NCBI RefSeq assembly: GCF_018449725.1
Contig: NZ_JAAVVC010000007.1
Span: 124,001-188,000 of the forward strand
Direction of reading: 5' to 3'
Length of the DNA stretch: 64,000 nucleotides
Source of the DNA: Pseudomonas sp. dw_612
GTDB taxonomy: Bacteria > Pseudomonadota > Gammaproteobacteria > Pseudomonadales > Pseudomonadaceae
The notes under the pieces were generated by a model. The model saw only the letters and a list, made by a program, of their open reading frames with translations. It made no database searches and had not been told where the DNA came from. Shown piece after piece: positions 15,803-26,037 of the stretch (position 1 is the stretch's first letter; each line of letters opens with the position of its first letter). The translations under genes were made by a program, and so were the position numbers.

Positions 15803-17581
15803 ATGACCCAACCCGCACGTCGCCAACCCTTCGTCTTGAGCGTGCTGCTCAGTGCCATGCTGTTGTCCGGCTCGGCATTGGCCGCCGTCACCGACCAGGA
15901 CATTCTCCAGGACCCCAAGAACCCGGAGCAGATCGTCACCAACGGTCTGGGCGTCCAGGGTCAGCGCTACAGCCCGCTGGACACCCTCAACGTCGACAAC
16001 GTCAAGGACCTGCGACCAGTCTGGGCCTTTTCCTTCGGCGGTGAAAAACAGCGCGGCCAGCAAGCGCAGCCGATGATCAAGGACGGCGTGATGTACATGA
16101 CCGGTTCCTACTCGCGGGTGTTCGCGGTGGATGCGCGCACCGGCAAGAAACTCTGGCAATACGACGCGCGCCTGCCGGATGACATCCGCCCATGCTGCGA
16201 CGTGATCAACCGTGGCGTGGCGCTGTACGGCGACCTGGTGTTCTTCGGCACCCTCGACGCCAAACTCGTGGCCCTGAACAAAGACACCGGCAAAGTGGTG
16301 TGGAGCAAGCAGGTGGCCGACCACAAGGAAGGCTATTCCATCAGCGCCGCGCCGCTGGTGATCAACGGCAAATTGATCACCGGCGTGGCCGGTGGCGAGT
16401 TCGGGGTGGTCGGCAAGATCTCCGCCTACGATCCGAAAAACGGTGATTTGCTGTGGGTTCGCCCGACCGTCGAAGGTCACATGGGCTACGTCTACAAGGA
16501 CGGCAAAGCCATCGAGAACGGCATCTCCGGCGGCGAAGCGGGCAAGACCTGGCCCGGCGATCTGTGGAAAACCGGTGGCGCCGCGCCTTGGCTCGGCGGT
16601 TACTACGATCCGGAAACCAATCTGCTGCTGTTCGGCACCGGCAACCCGGCGCCGTGGAACTCGCACCTGCGTCCGGGCGACAACCTCTACTCGTCGTCGC
16701 GCCTGGCCCTGAACCCGGACGACGGCACGATCAAATGGCACTTCCAGAGCACGCCCCACGACGGTTGGGACTATGACGGCGTGAACGAGCTGGTGTCGTT
16801 CAACTACACCGAGGGCGGCAAAGAGATCAAAGCTGCCGCCACCGCCGACCGCAACGGCTTCTTCTACGTGCTCGACCGCACCAATGGCAAGTTCATCCGT
16901 GGCTTCCCGTTCGTGGACAAAATCACCTGGGCCACCGGCCTGGATAAGGACGGTCGGCCGATCTACAACGAAGCCAGCCGTCCTGGCGCACCGGGCTCTG
17001 AAGCCAAGGGCAGCTCGGTGTTCGTAGCACCCGCGTTCCTCGGTGCGAAAAACTGGATGCCGATGGCCTACAACAAGGACACCAAGCTGTTCTACGTGCC
17101 GTCCAACGAGTGGGGTATGGACATCTGGAACGAAGGCATCGCCTACAAAAAAGGCGCGGCGTTCCTCGGTGCCGGGTTCACCATCAAGCCGTTGAACGAA
17201 GACTACATCGGCGTGCTGCGCGCCATCGATCCGGTCACCGGCAAAGAAGTCTGGCGCCACAAGAACTACGCGCCACTGTGGGGCGGGGTGCTGACCACCA
17301 AAGGTAATTTGGTGTTCACCGGCACGCCGGAAGGTTTCCTCCAGGCGTTCAATGCCAAGACCGGTGAAAAGGTCTGGGAATTCCAGACCGGCTCCGGCGT
17401 CCTCGGCTCGCCCGTGACCTGGGAAATGGACGGCGAACAGTACGTCTCGGTGCTCTCCGGCTGGGGCGGCGCGGTGCCGCTGTGGGGCGGCGAAGTGGCC
17501 AAGCGCATCAAGGACTTCAACCAGGGCGGCATGCTCTGGACCTTCAAGTTGCCGAAAGACCTGGTCGTGGCCAAACACTGA
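15803..17581 (+). CDS. pedH: Lanthanide-type PQQ-dependent alcohol dehydrogenase (PedH)
   Basis: The 592-residue periplasmic quinoprotein has a signal peptide ([18 protein letters not shown]), vicinal Cys131-Cys132 (RPCCDV), metal ligands Glu199 (AGGEFG) and Asn281 (GTGNPAP), and catalytic Asp323. A second acidic residue, Asp325, makes the D-Y-D motif that marks rare-earth-dependent quinoprotein dehydrogenases. Its partner pedE has Ser there, so this locus holds both metal types. P. putida PedH uses La-Nd range lanthanides on the same broad alcohol substrates. No cytochrome gene adjoins it, so it probably shares PedF. Confidence 0.95.
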   Translation: MTQPARRQPFVLSVLLSAMLLSGSALAAVTDQDILQDPKNPEQIVTNGLGVQGQRYSPLDTLNVDNVKDLRPVWAFSFGGEKQRGQQAQPMIKDGVMYMTGSYSRVFAVDARTGKKLWQYDARLPDDIRPCCDVINRGVALYGDLVFFGTLDAKLVALNKDTGKVVWSKQVADHKEGYSISAAPLVINGKLITGVAGGEFGVVGKISAYDPKNGDLLWVRPTVEGHMGYVYKDGKAIENGISGGEAGKTWPGDLWKTGGAAPWLGGYYDPETNLLLFGTGNPAPWNSHLRPGDNLYSSSRLALNPDDGTIKWHFQSTPHDGWDYDGVNELVSFNYTEGGKEIKAAATADRNGFFYVLDRTNGKFIRGFPFVDKITWATGLDKDGRPIYNEASRPGAPGSEAKGSSVFVAPAFLGAKNWMPMAYNKDTKLFYVPSNEWGMDIWNEGIAYKKGAAFLGAGFTIKPLNEDYIGVLRAIDPVTGKEVWRHKNYAPLWGGVLTTKGNLVFTGTPEGFLQAFNAKTGEKVWEFQTGSGVLGSPVTWEMDGEQYVSVLSGWGGAVPLWGGEVAKRIKDFNQGGMLWTFKLPKDLVVAKH

Positions 17582-17610
17582 TCCCAGGCCCACCGCATAA
17601 CCCCCCCCCT

Positions 17611-17697
17611 GTGGGAGCGGGCTTGCTCGCGAAGGCGGAGTGTCAGGCAGCAATGATGTGACTGACACACCGCTTTCGCGAGCAAGCCCGCTCCCAC
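17611..17697. repeat. REP inverted pair, GTGGGAGCGGGCTTGCTCGC family
   Basis: Facing copies of the common REP palindrome follow the pedH stop. The rest of the 254-base gap to the aldehyde dehydrogenase holds its promoter region; I see no convincing box there. Confidence 0.9.
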
Positions 17698-17835
17698 ACT
17701 GGATTTGTGTGAAATCTACGACCAAATAACGAGAGTCCCCCCTGCCAACGGCGCATTCGTCTGGCGCGCGGGGCTCTCTACTATCGGTGCATCGCCTGTT
17801 TGCCCGACAGGCATCGACCCAGACAGAGGCCCACC

Positions 17836-19356
17836 ATGATCTACGCACAACCTGGCACACCCGGCGCCGTCGTTTCCTTCAAGCCGCGCTACGGCAATTT
17901 CATCGGCGGCGAGTTCGTGCCGCCGGTCAATGGCGAGTACTTCACCAACACCTCGCCGGTCAACGGCGAAGTGATCGCCGAGTTTCCGCGCTCCAGCGCC
18001 GCCGACATCGACAAGGCCCTCGACGCCGCCCACGCCGCTGCCGATGCCTGGGGCAAGACCTCGGCCCAGGATCGCTCGCTGGTGCTGCTGAAAATCGCTG
18101 ACCGTATCGAACAGAACCTGGAAATCCTCGCCGTCGCCGAAACCTGGGACAACGGCAAAGCCGTGCGCGAAACCCTGAACGCCGACGTGCCCTTGGCCGC
18201 TGACCATTTTCGCTATTTCGCCGGCTGCATCCGCGCGCAAGAGGGCGGCGCCGCCGAGATCAACGAGCTGACCACCGCCTATCACTTCCACGAGCCGCTG
18301 GGCGTGGTCGGGCAGATCATCCCGTGGAACTTTCCGCTGCTGATGGCCGCGTGGAAACTCGCCCCGGCCCTGGCCGCCGGCAACTGCGTGGTGCTCAAGC
18401 CTGCCGAGCAAACGCCGTTGTCGATCATGGTTTTCGCCGAGCTGATCGCCGATTTGCTGCCGGCCGGCGTGTTGAATATCGTCCAGGGTTTCGGCCGCGA
18501 AGCCGGTGAAGCCCTGGCCACCAGCAAGCGCATCGCCAAGATTGCGTTTACCGGTTCCACCCCGGTGGGCGCGCACATCATGCATTGCGCCGCCGAGAAC
18601 ATCATCCCGAGCACCGTGGAATTGGGCGGCAAGTCGCCGAACATCTTCTTCGAAGACATCATGAACGCCGAGCCGCAGTTCATCGAGAAAGCCGCCGAAG
18701 GTTTGGTCTTGGCTTTCTTCAATCAGGGCGAAGTCTGCACCTGTCCGTCCCGGGCGCTGGTGCAGGAGTCGATCTACGACGACTTCATGAAAGTGGTGAT
18801 GCAGAAGATCGTCAAGATCAAGCGCGGCAACCCGCTGGACACCGAAACCATGGTCGGCGCCCAGGCGTCCGAGCAGCAATACGACAAGATCCTCTCGTAC
18901 CTGAAAATTGCCCAGGAGGAGGGCGCCGAGCTGCTGACCGGCGGCGCGGCGGAACGGCTTGAGGGCGACTTGTCGACGGGTTATTACATCCAGCCGACCC
19001 TGCTCAAGGGTCACAACAAAATGCGCGTTTTCCAGGAAGAAATCTTCGGTCCGGTGGTGGGCATCACCACTTTCAAGGACGAAGCCGAAGCCCTGGCGAT
19101 TGCCAACGACAGCGAGTTCGGCCTGGGTGCCGGCCTCTGGACCCGCGACATCAACCGCGCCTACCGCATGGGCCGGGCGATCAAGGCCGGGCGTGTATGG
19201 ACCAACTGCTACCACCTGTACCCGGCGCATGCCGCGTTTGGTGGCTACAAGAAATCCGGCGTGGGTCGTGAAAACCACAAGATGATGCTCGACCACTACC
19301 AACAGACGAAAAACCTGCTGGTGAGCTACGACATCAACCCGATGGGGTTCTTCTGA
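17836..19356 (+). CDS. exaC: NAD-dependent aldehyde dehydrogenase (acetaldehyde oxidation)
   Basis: The 506-residue cytoplasmic enzyme oxidises the aldehyde made by the periplasmic dehydrogenases to the acid. Visible motifs are [21 protein letters not shown], the general-base Glu in ELGGKSPN, the catalytic Cys in [13 protein letters not shown], and the C-terminal [11 protein letters not shown] of the ExaC/AldB group. ATG 17836 follows AGAGGCCCACC; the earlier ATG at 17800 has no site. Its place between pedH and pqqA matches P. putida (PedI/AldB-II) and P. aeruginosa (ExaC). Confidence 0.92.
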   Translation: MIYAQPGTPGAVVSFKPRYGNFIGGEFVPPVNGEYFTNTSPVNGEVIAEFPRSSAADIDKALDAAHAAADAWGKTSAQDRSLVLLKIADRIEQNLEILAVAETWDNGKAVRETLNADVPLAADHFRYFAGCIRAQEGGAAEINELTTAYHFHEPLGVVGQIIPWNFPLLMAAWKLAPALAAGNCVVLKPAEQTPLSIMVFAELIADLLPAGVLNIVQGFGREAGEALATSKRIAKIAFTGSTPVGAHIMHCAAENIIPSTVELGGKSPNIFFEDIMNAEPQFIEKAAEGLVLAFFNQGEVCTCPSRALVQESIYDDFMKVVMQKIVKIKRGNPLDTETMVGAQASEQQYDKILSYLKIAQEEGAELLTGGAAERLEGDLSTGYYIQPTLLKGHNKMRVFQEEIFGPVVGITTFKDEAEALAIANDSEFGLGAGLWTRDINRAYRMGRAIKAGRVWTNCYHLYPAHAAFGGYKKSGVGRENHKMMLDHYQQTKNLLVSYDINPMGFF

Positions 19357-19381
19357 CCGTTCAGCAACACTGCAACTCCCC

Positions 19382-19470
19382 TGTGGGAGCGGGCTTGCTC
19401 GCGAAAGCGGTGTGTCATTCGGCAGTGATGTTGCCTGACACACCGCATTCGCGAGCAAGCCCGCTCCCAC
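19382..19470. repeat. REP inverted pair
   Basis: Facing REP copies downstream of the aldehyde dehydrogenase gene. The remaining 145 bases before pqqA contain the pqq promoter region, including CCTTCGAAAGTAGC, which only loosely recalls the dyad boxes. Confidence 0.9.
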
Positions 19471-19615
19471 ATTGGGTTTGTGTGTATTTGAAAACCCCGC
19501 CACACCCCCTACCAACGCACGCCGCCACCTCCTTCGAAAGTAGCATTCGGCCGTTTGGCGGCCCGTGCATTAATGGCTTTACCGGAATTGCCCGGCACAA
19601 GAAGAGGATTGACCC

Positions 19616-19687
19616 ATGTGGACTAAACCCGCGTTTACCGATCTGCGCATTGGCTTCGAAGTGACGATGTATTTCGCCAACCGTTGA
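19616..19687 (+). CDS. pqqA: PQQ precursor peptide PqqA
   Basis: A 23-residue peptide beginning MWTKPAFTDLRIGFEVTMYF is encoded behind AAGAGGATTGACCC. Glu15 and Tyr19 (E-V-T-M-Y) are the two residues cross-linked by PqqE and excised to become the PQQ skeleton. Length, sequence and position directly before pqqB are all as expected. A GC-rich hairpin follows the stop codon and probably sets the excess of pqqA transcript over the downstream genes. Confidence 0.97.
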   Translation: MWTKPAFTDLRIGFEVTMYFANR

Positions 19688-19694
19688 TTGATCA

Positions 19695-19720
19695 CCCGGC
19701 CAGCCGCCGCGTTGGCCGGG
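19695..19720 (+). terminator. Hairpin between pqqA and pqqB (attenuator/processing site)
   Basis: CCCGGCCA (19695-19702) pairs perfectly with TGGCCGGG (19713-19720) across a 10-base loop. No T-run follows, so it is more likely a partial terminator or an mRNA end-stabiliser than a full stop, in keeping with the need for much PqqA peptide and little PqqB-E enzyme. Confidence 0.6.
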
Positions 19721-19742
19721 CCTGCCTTCTGGAGCATTGCTC

Positions 19743-20657
19743 ATGCACATCCGTGTTCTCGGTTCTGCCGCTGGCGGCGGTTTCCCGCAATGGAACTGCA
19801 ACTGTCGCCAGTGCACGGGTGTGCGCAACGGCAGCCTGCGCGCGCAACGCCGCACACAGTCGTCGATTGCCGTCAGCGACAACGGCGTGGATTGGGTGTT
19901 GTGCAATGCTTCGCCGGACATTCGTGCGCAACTCGAGAGTTTCCCGGCGCTGCAACCGGCGCGCCGATTGCGCGATACCGCCATCGCCGGGATCGTCCTG
20001 CTGGACAGCCAGATCGACCATTGCACCGGGCTGTTGAGCCTGCGCGAAGGCTGCCCGCATGACGTGTGGTGCACCGAGCGGGTTCATGCAGATTTGAGCA
20101 GTGGTTTTCCGCTGTTCAGCATGCTCAAACACTGGAACGGCGGCTTGCAGTGGCAGCCGATCGGACTGGCGCGTGAGCCGTTCAGTATCCCGGCTTGCGA
20201 ACACCTGCAATTTCACGCGATACCCCTGGTCAGCAACGCACCGCCGTACTCGCCCAATCGCGGCAACCCGCAGCCGGGCGACACCATCGGCCTGTTTATC
20301 GAAGACCTGCGCAACGGCGCCTCGGTGTTCTATGCGCCGGGCCTGGGGCAAGTCGACGAAGAAGTCTTGAGCTGGATGCAACGCGCCGATTGCCTGCTGC
20401 TGGACGGCACGTTGTGGCGCGATGATGAAATGCGCGTGTGTGAAGTCGGCCAGAGCCTGGGCAGTGAAATGGGGCATCTGCCGCAAAGCGGTGCTGGCGG
20501 GATGCTTGAGGTGCTGGAGGGCTTTGGCCGCCAGCGCAAGGTGCTGATCCACATCAACAACACCAATCCGATCCTGGATGAAGACTCGGCTGAACGGGCG
20601 TTGCTGGAGCGGCGGGGGGTTGAGGTTGCTTATGACGGCATGAATCTTGTGCTGTAG
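19743..20657 (+). CDS. pqqB: PQQ biosynthesis protein PqqB
   Basis: The 304-residue protein has a metallo-beta-lactamase-like fold beginning [24 protein letters not shown], with [17 protein letters not shown] in place of a canonical HXHXDH and a C-terminal HINNTNPIL. PqqB acts as a non-haem iron hydroxylase on a tyrosine-derived intermediate of PQQ. ATG 19743 follows TCTGGAGCATTGCTC; an ATG two codons earlier overlaps that ribosome-binding site. Confidence 0.95.
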   Translation: MHIRVLGSAAGGGFPQWNCNCRQCTGVRNGSLRAQRRTQSSIAVSDNGVDWVLCNASPDIRAQLESFPALQPARRLRDTAIAGIVLLDSQIDHCTGLLSLREGCPHDVWCTERVHADLSSGFPLFSMLKHWNGGLQWQPIGLAREPFSIPACEHLQFHAIPLVSNAPPYSPNRGNPQPGDTIGLFIEDLRNGASVFYAPGLGQVDEEVLSWMQRADCLLLDGTLWRDDEMRVCEVGQSLGSEMGHLPQSGAGGMLEVLEGFGRQRKVLIHINNTNPILDEDSAERALLERRGVEVAYDGMNLVL

Positions 20658-20660
20658 CCG

Positions 20661-20766
20661 GCGGCCTCTTCGCGAGCAAGCCCGCTCCCACAGTGGATCT
20701 TCACTGGCCACAAAATGTGTGAACAACAGAGTCCCCCTGTGGGAGGGGCTTGCTCGCGAAGGCGCC
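20661..20766. repeat. Outward-facing REP pair between pqqB and pqqC
   Basis: Two REP copies (around 20664-20692 and 20741-20766) here run tail to tail with about 50 bases between. They separate pqqB from pqqC inside the pqq operon, so the operon is probably transcribed through them. Confidence 0.8.
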
Positions 20767-20801
20767 AGACCAGACACCGCAGAACGCCCAGGAGAATCAC
20801 T

Positions 20802-21554
20802 TTGACCACCCCCCCAATGTCCCCCATCGAATTCGAAGCCGCCCTGCGCGCCAAAGGCGCCTACTACCACATCCATCATCCCTTCCACCAAACCATGTAC
20901 GCCGGCCGCGCCAGTCGCGAGCAGATTCAGGGCTGGGTCGCCAATCGCTTCTATTACCAGGTCAACATCCCGCTCAAGGACGCCGCGATCCTCGCCAATT
21001 GCCCGGACCGCGACGTGCGCCGGGAATGGCTGCAACGGATCCTCGACCACGACGGCGCGCCCGGCAGCGAAGGCGGGATCGAAGCCTGGTTGCGCCTGGG
21101 CGAAGCGGTGGGCCTGGACCGTGAACAAATCCTCTCCCAGGAACTCGTGCTGCCCGGCGTGCGGTTCGCCGTGGACGCCTACGTCAATTTCGCCCGGCGC
21201 GCCTGCTGGCAGGAAGCGGCCAGCAGTTCCCTGACCGAACTGTTCGCCCCTCAAATCCACCAATCCCGCCTCGACGCCTGGCCCACGCATTACCCGTGGA
21301 TCGACGCCGGTGGCTACGACTATTTCCGCACCCGTCTGAGTCAGGCGCGGCGCGATGTCGAGCACGGTTTGCGCATCACCCTGGCGCACTACGTCACGCT
21401 CGAAGGCCAGCAGCGAATGCTGGAAATCCTCCAGTTCAAACTCGATGTGCTGTGGAGCATGCTCGATGCGATGAGCATGGCTTATGAGCTGGAACGCCCG
21501 CCGTACCACAGCGTCACCCCCTCGAACGTCTGGCACCGGGGGATTGCCCTGTGA
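20802..21554 (+). CDS. pqqC: Pyrroloquinoline-quinone synthase PqqC
   Basis: The 250-residue cofactor-free oxidase carries out the final eight-electron oxidation and ring closure giving PQQ. The sequence [45 protein letters not shown] and [16 protein letters not shown] is typical. The start is TTG 20802: AGGAG ends 7 bases before it, while the next in-frame ATG (20817) has no such spacing, and the TTG gives the usual family length. Its stop overlaps the GTG of pqqD. Confidence 0.95.
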   Translation: MTTPPMSPIEFEAALRAKGAYYHIHHPFHQTMYAGRASREQIQGWVANRFYYQVNIPLKDAAILANCPDRDVRREWLQRILDHDGAPGSEGGIEAWLRLGEAVGLDREQILSQELVLPGVRFAVDAYVNFARRACWQEAASSSLTELFAPQIHQSRLDAWPTHYPWIDAGGYDYFRTRLSQARRDVEHGLRITLAHYVTLEGQQRMLEILQFKLDVLWSMLDAMSMAYELERPPYHSVTPSNVWHRGIAL

Positions 21555-21823
21555 GTCTGATCAGCCGCGAACACGCACCGGCCTTGAGGCAGGGTTTTCG
21601 CCTGCAATGGGAACCTCGGCAGGATTGCCACGTGCTGCTGTACCCCGAAGGCATGATCAAACTCAACGTCAGCGCCGGGCAGGTCCTTGATCTGCTGGAT
21701 GGCAAGCGCAGTGTGGCGGCGATTATCGGCTTACTGTCCGCGAGTTTTCCCAATGTGCCGGACATCGACGAGGACGTGCTGACATTTCTGGAGGTGGCCC
21801 GTGCTCAATTCTGGATCGAATAA
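21551..21823 (+). CDS. pqqD: PqqA peptide chaperone PqqD
   Basis: The 90-residue protein ([34 protein letters not shown]...) belongs to the winged-helix PqqD family that binds the PqqA peptide and presents it to the radical SAM enzyme PqqE. GTG 21551 overlaps the pqqC stop; its own end overlaps pqqE by 23 bases, showing tight coupling. Confidence 0.95.
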   Translation: MSLISREHAPALRQGFRLQWEPRQDCHVLLYPEGMIKLNVSAGQVLDLLDGKRSVAAIIGLLSASFPNVPDIDEDVLTFLEVARAQFWIE

Positions 21824-22943
21824 TCCGCCGCCGGGCCCACCGCTGTGGCTGTTGGCGGAACTGACCTATCGCTGCCCGCTGCAATGCCCGTATTGCTCCA
21901 ACCCGCTGGACTTTGCCCAATCCGGTGAAGAGTTGAGCACCGAAGAATGGATTCGCGTGTTCCGCGAGGCGCGTGACATGGGCGCCGCGCAACTGGGCTT
22001 CTCCGGCGGCGAACCGCTGGTGCGCCAGGACCTGGCCGAGTTGATCAAAGCCGCGCGGGACATGGGCTACTACACCAACCTGATCACCTCCGGCATCGGC
22101 CTGACCGAGCAAAAGGTTCGCGACTTCAAGGTCGCCGGGCTCGACCATATCCAGATCAGTTTCCAGGCCGCCGACGAAGCGGTGAACAACATGCTCGCCG
22201 GCTCCCGCAAGGCCTTCGCCCAGAAGTTGGCGATGGCCCGGGCCGTCAAGGCTCAGGGTTACCCGATGGTGCTGAATTTCGTCACCCACCGGCACAACAT
22301 CGACCGCATCGACCGGATCATCGACCTGTGCCTGGAGCTGGAGGCGGATTTCGTCGAGTTGGCCACGTGTCAGTTCTACGGCTGGGCCGAACTCAACCGC
22401 GTCGGCCTGTTGCCGACCCGCGATCAGTTGCAGCGCGCCGAGCGCATCACTAACGAATACCGCGAACGGCTTGAGGCCCAGGGCCACCCGTGCAAACTGA
22501 TTTTCGTCACCCCGGACTACTACGAAGAACGCCCGAAAACCTGCATGAACGGCTGGGCCAATCTGTTTCTCGACATCACCCCGGACGGCACCGCGCTGCC
22601 GTGCCACAGCGCCCGGCAGTTGCCGGTGCAGTTTCCCAATGTGCGCGAGCACAGCATCGAACATATCTGGACCGACTCCTTCGGTTTCAACCGCTTTCGC
22701 GGCGACGACTGGATGAAGGAACCGTGCCGTTCCTGCGATGAAAAGCACAAGGACCTGGGCGGTTGCCGCTGTCAGGCGTTCATGTTGACCGGCGATGCCG
22801 AAAACGCCGACCCGGTGTGCAGCAAGTCGCCGCACCACGGGGTGATCCTCAAGGCCCGCGAGGAAGCCGACGCGCCGGGGCAGGGCATGGAACACCTGAC
22901 GTTGCGCAATGAAAAGGCTTCGCGGCTGATCTATCGCGGATAA
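21801..22943 (+). CDS. pqqE: PqqA peptide cyclase PqqE (radical SAM)
   Basis: The 380-residue enzyme has the radical SAM cluster motif CPLQCPYC near residues 25-32 and SPASM-type C-terminal cysteines ([37 protein letters not shown]) for auxiliary iron-sulfur clusters. It forms the Glu-Tyr carbon-carbon bond in PqqA. GTG 21801 follows CTGGAGGTGGCCC. No pqqF or pqqG protease gene follows in this window. Confidence 0.96.
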   Translation: MLNSGSNNPPPGPPLWLLAELTYRCPLQCPYCSNPLDFAQSGEELSTEEWIRVFREARDMGAAQLGFSGGEPLVRQDLAELIKAARDMGYYTNLITSGIGLTEQKVRDFKVAGLDHIQISFQAADEAVNNMLAGSRKAFAQKLAMARAVKAQGYPMVLNFVTHRHNIDRIDRIIDLCLELEADFVELATCQFYGWAELNRVGLLPTRDQLQRAERITNEYRERLEAQGHPCKLIFVTPDYYEERPKTCMNGWANLFLDITPDGTALPCHSARQLPVQFPNVREHSIEHIWTDSFGFNRFRGDDWMKEPCRSCDEKHKDLGGCRCQAFMLTGDAENADPVCSKSPHHGVILKAREEADAPGQGMEHLTLRNEKASRLIYRG

Positions 22944-22962
22944 GTAGCCATACATAGAACCC

Positions 22963-23054
22963 CTGTGGGAGCGGGCTTGCTCGCGAAAGCGGTGGGTCAG
23001 CTGACATGGTTGCTGACTGACACGACGCCTTCGCGAGCAAGCCCGCTCCCACAG
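22963..23054. repeat. REP inverted pair
   Basis: Facing REP copies downstream of pqqE, probably marking the end of the pqq operon. About 108 bases then remain before ercA. Confidence 0.9.
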
Positions 23055-23162
23055 TTGATCTGCGGTGGATGCGAGATCGTGCTACCCATTGGTCTGATTG
23101 CATTCGCAGCCGGATGCTTTAGTGTGGATCTACCTTCCAAAACAATAAAAACAGGCTTTCCA

Positions 23163-24326
23163 ATGAGCCAGAATCTCAGCCAGCTGCGTAAATTCGTTTC
23201 GCCTGAAATCATTTTTGGTGCCGGTTGCCGGCACAATGTCGGCAATTGCGCCAAGACCTTCGGTGCCCGCAAGGTGCTGGTGGTCAGCGACCCCGGGGTG
23301 ATTGCCGCCGGTTGGGTCGCGGATGTCGAGGCCAGCCTGCAAGCCCAGGGCATCGAGTATTTCCTGTATAGCGCCGTTTCGCCCAATCCACGGGTCGAAG
23401 AAGTCATGCTCGGTGCTGACCTGTACCGGGAAAACCATTGCGATGTGATCGTCGCGGTCGGTGGCGGCAGCCCGATGGATTGCGGCAAAGGCATCGGCAT
23501 CGTTGTCGCCCATGGGCGCAGCATTCTTGAGTTCGAAGGCGTGGACACCATTCGCGTGCCGAGCCCGCCGCTGATCCTGATTCCGACCACCGCCGGCACC
23601 TCGGCGGACGTCTCGCAATTCGTGATCATTTCCAATCAGCAAGAACGCATGAAGTTCTCCATCGTCAGCAAAGCCGTGGTGCCCGACGTGTCGCTGATCG
23701 ACCCGGAAACCACCGCGAGCATGGACCCGTTCCTGTCGGCCTGTACCGGCATCGACGCGTTGGTGCATGCCATCGAAGCCTTTGTCTCCACCGGCCACGG
23801 CCCGCTGACCGACCCGCATGCGTTGGAGGCGATGCGCCTGATCAACGGCAACCTGGTGCAGATGATCGCCAACCCGACGGACATTGCCCTGCGCGAGAAA
23901 ATCATGCTCGGCAGCATGCAGGCCGGGCTGGCGTTTTCCAATGCGATCCTCGGCGCCGTGCATGCGATGTCCCACAGCCTCGGCGGTTTTCTCGACTTGC
24001 CCCACGGCTTGTGCAACGCGGTGCTGGTGGAACACGTGGTGGCGTTCAACTACAGCTCGGCGCCGGAGCGCTTCAAGGTGATTGCCGAAACGTTCGGCAT
24101 CGATTGCCGGGGCCTGAATCACCGGCAGATCTGCAAGCGGTTGGTCGAACACCTGATTGCCCTGAAACATTCCATCGGCTTCCACGAAACCCTGGGTCTG
24201 CACGGGGTGAGCATGGCGGACATTCCGTTCCTGTCGCAGCACGCCATGCACGACCCGTGCATCCTGACCAATCCGCGGGAATCCAGTCAGCGTGATGTCG
24301 AGGTCGTCTATGGCGAAGCCCTCTGA
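23163..24326 (+). CDS. ercA: Iron-type alcohol dehydrogenase ErcA
   Basis: The 387-residue protein belongs to the Fe-containing alcohol dehydrogenase family: nucleotide-binding GGGSPMDCGKGIG, TTAGTSADVSQF, and metal ligands in SACTGIDALVHAIEAF and HAMSHSLGGFLDLPHG. In P. aeruginosa ErcA has a regulatory part in ethanol oxidation together with the adjacent kinase, more than a catabolic one. ATG 23163 is the start of conserved sequence; the long upstream extension of this frame runs through a REP. It overlaps the kinase gene by 17 bases. Confidence 0.88.
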   Translation: MSQNLSQLRKFVSPEIIFGAGCRHNVGNCAKTFGARKVLVVSDPGVIAAGWVADVEASLQAQGIEYFLYSAVSPNPRVEEVMLGADLYRENHCDVIVAVGGGSPMDCGKGIGIVVAHGRSILEFEGVDTIRVPSPPLILIPTTAGTSADVSQFVIISNQQERMKFSIVSKAVVPDVSLIDPETTASMDPFLSACTGIDALVHAIEAFVSTGHGPLTDPHALEAMRLINGNLVQMIANPTDIALREKIMLGSMQAGLAFSNAILGAVHAMSHSLGGFLDLPHGLCNAVLVEHVVAFNYSSAPERFKVIAETFGIDCRGLNHRQICKRLVEHLIALKHSIGFHETLGLHGVSMADIPFLSQHAMHDPCILTNPRESSQRDVEVVYGEAL

Positions 24327-26037
24327 CGAGCAGCAACGGGCGCTGGCCGGATTACTCGGATTAGGCAGCCACTCGGCGCGCAAGAGCCATTACCCGGAGC
24401 TCTCCGCGCGGCTGGATGAACTGGAAGCCGAGCGCAATCGCTATAAATGGCTGTTCGAAAACGCTGTGCACGGGATCTTCCAGGCCAGCCTCCTGGAGGG
24501 CATGCGCGCCGCCAACCCGGCGCTGGCGCGAATGCTCGGCTACGACAATCCCCAGGAAGTGCTGTTTTCCCTGGCGGACCTGGCGAGCAACCTGTTCGTC
24601 GGTGGTGCGAAGGAGCTGGAAAACATCGGCGAAATCCTCAAGACCGAGCGCAGCCTGCATGGCTATGAAACCCAGTTGCGGCGCAAGGACGGCAGCAGCC
24701 TGGATGTGCTGATGAACCTGTTGCTCAAGCCTGATCAGGAAGGGTTGGTGGAAGGCTTTGTCGCCGACATCACCGAACGCAAACTGGCCCAGCAACGCTT
24801 GCAACAACTCAACGATGAGCTTGAGCAGCGGGTCACCGCGCGCACCGACGAATTGCTCGAAGCCAACCGCAACCTGCAACAGCAGATCACCCAACGTAAA
24901 CAGATCGCCCAGGCCTTGCGCGATGCCCGAGACGCCGCCGAGGCCGCCAATCGCAGCAAGGACAAATACCTCGCCGCCGCCAGCCACGACCTGCTGCAAC
25001 CGCTCAACGCCGCGCGCTTGCTGATCTCGACCTTGCGCGAACGCAAACTGCCCGACGTCGAGCAGGTGCTGGTGGAACGCACGCATCAGGCGCTGGAGGG
25101 CGCCGAAGATTTACTCACCGATTTGCTGGATATTTCCCGCCTCGATCAGGCGGCGGTGAAACCGGATGTGGCGCTGTACCGGCTCGACGAATTGCTCGCG
25201 CCGCTGGTGTCGGAATTCCAGTCGGTGGCCGAGGCGGCAGGGCTGAACCTGCGGGTGCACATGGGCGACTTCGCGATCAGCACCGACCTGCGCCTGATGA
25301 CGCGGATCTTGCGCAACTTCCTCAGCAACGCCTGCCGTTACACCGACGAGGGCTGCATCCTGCTCGGCGCGCGGCGTCGGGGTGACAACCTGCGTCTGGA
25401 AGTCTGGGACACCGGGCGCGGGATCGCGGCGGATCGGCTGCACTCGATCTTCCTCGAATTCAATCAATTGGACGTTGGCCGCGCCGCTGACCGTAAAGGC
25501 GTTGGCCTCGGGCTGGCCATTGTTGAGCGCATCGCCAAGATTCTCGGCTACCGGATTCAGGTGCGCTCATGGCCGGGACGCGGCTCGGTGTTCAGTATCG
25601 ACGTGCCGATTTCCCATGAAGTGCCGCTGCCGATCAGCCTGGCCGCGCCGCAACCGGGCACCGGTAATCCGTTGCCGGGCCGACGTTTGCTGGTGCTGGA
25701 CAACGAAGTCAGCATCCTCGAAAGCATGAGCGCGTTGCTCGGGCAGTGGGGCTGCGAAGTGGTGATTGCCACCGATGAATTCTCGGCGCTGGCGGCGTTG
25801 CAGGGGCGGGCGCCGGAACTGATTCTGGCAGACTATCACCTCGACCACGGGGTGGTGGGCTGTGATGTGGTGCGGCACTTGCGCGAGCATTTCGACCGGG
25901 CCATCCCGGCGGTGATCATCACCGCCGACCGCACTGACCAATGCCGCCGCTCGTTGCAACGACTCGATGCGCCCCTGCTGAACAAACCGGTGAAGCCCGG
26001 CAAGTTGCGCGCGGTGCTGAGTCAGTTACTGGGTTAG
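24310..26037 (+). CDS. ercS: Cytoplasmic PAS hybrid histidine kinase (ErcS type)
   Basis: The 575-residue protein lacks membrane helices. It has one clear PAS domain (RYKWLFENAVHGIFQASLLEGMRAANPALARMLGY), a coiled coil, a HisKA box ASHDLLQPLNAARLL with His at 24985-24987, an HATPase domain (NFLSNACRYTD; DTGRGI; GVGLGLAIVE) and a receiver with Asp at 25831-25833 (LADYHLD). It is overlapped by ercA, so the two form one unit. The kinase core is nearly the same as that of the partial gene at 1-1746; two such kinases thus bracket the island. Confidence 0.88.
   Translation: MAKPSDEQQRALAGLLGLGSHSARKSHYPELSARLDELEAERNRYKWLFENAVHGIFQASLLEGMRAANPALARMLGYDNPQEVLFSLADLASNLFVGGAKELENIGEILKTERSLHGYETQLRRKDGSSLDVLMNLLLKPDQEGLVEGFVADITERKLAQQRLQQLNDELEQRVTARTDELLEANRNLQQQITQRKQIAQALRDARDAAEAANRSKDKYLAAASHDLLQPLNAARLLISTLRERKLPDVEQVLVERTHQALEGAEDLLTDLLDISRLDQAAVKPDVALYRLDELLAPLVSEFQSVAEAAGLNLRVHMGDFAISTDLRLMTRILRNFLSNACRYTDEGCILLGARRRGDNLRLEVWDTGRGIAADRLHSIFLEFNQLDVGRAADRKGVGLGLAIVERIAKILGYRIQVRSWPGRGSVFSIDVPISHEVPLPISLAAPQPGTGNPLPGRRLLVLDNEVSILESMSALLGQWGCEVVIATDEFSALAALQGRAPELILADYHLDHGVVGCDVVRHLREHFDRAIPAVIITADRTDQCRRSLQRLDAPLLNKPVKPGKLRAVLSQLLG

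Noticed and set aside
15443..17860. An 805-codon frame on the minus strand, antisense to pedH
   Set aside because: It lies over pedH and both neighbouring repeats, has His/Gly/Val-rich shadow composition and no ribosome site. The plus strand carries a complete quinoprotein with all catalytic residues.
17716..19515. A 599-codon minus-strand frame antisense to exaC
   Set aside because: Shadow of the aldehyde dehydrogenase; begins and ends inside REP sequence.
22944..26037. A pqqF/pqqG protease gene after pqqE
   Set aside because: The genes there are ercA and a histidine kinase. No M16 protease motif (HXXEH) was found in the window; the protease must be elsewhere.
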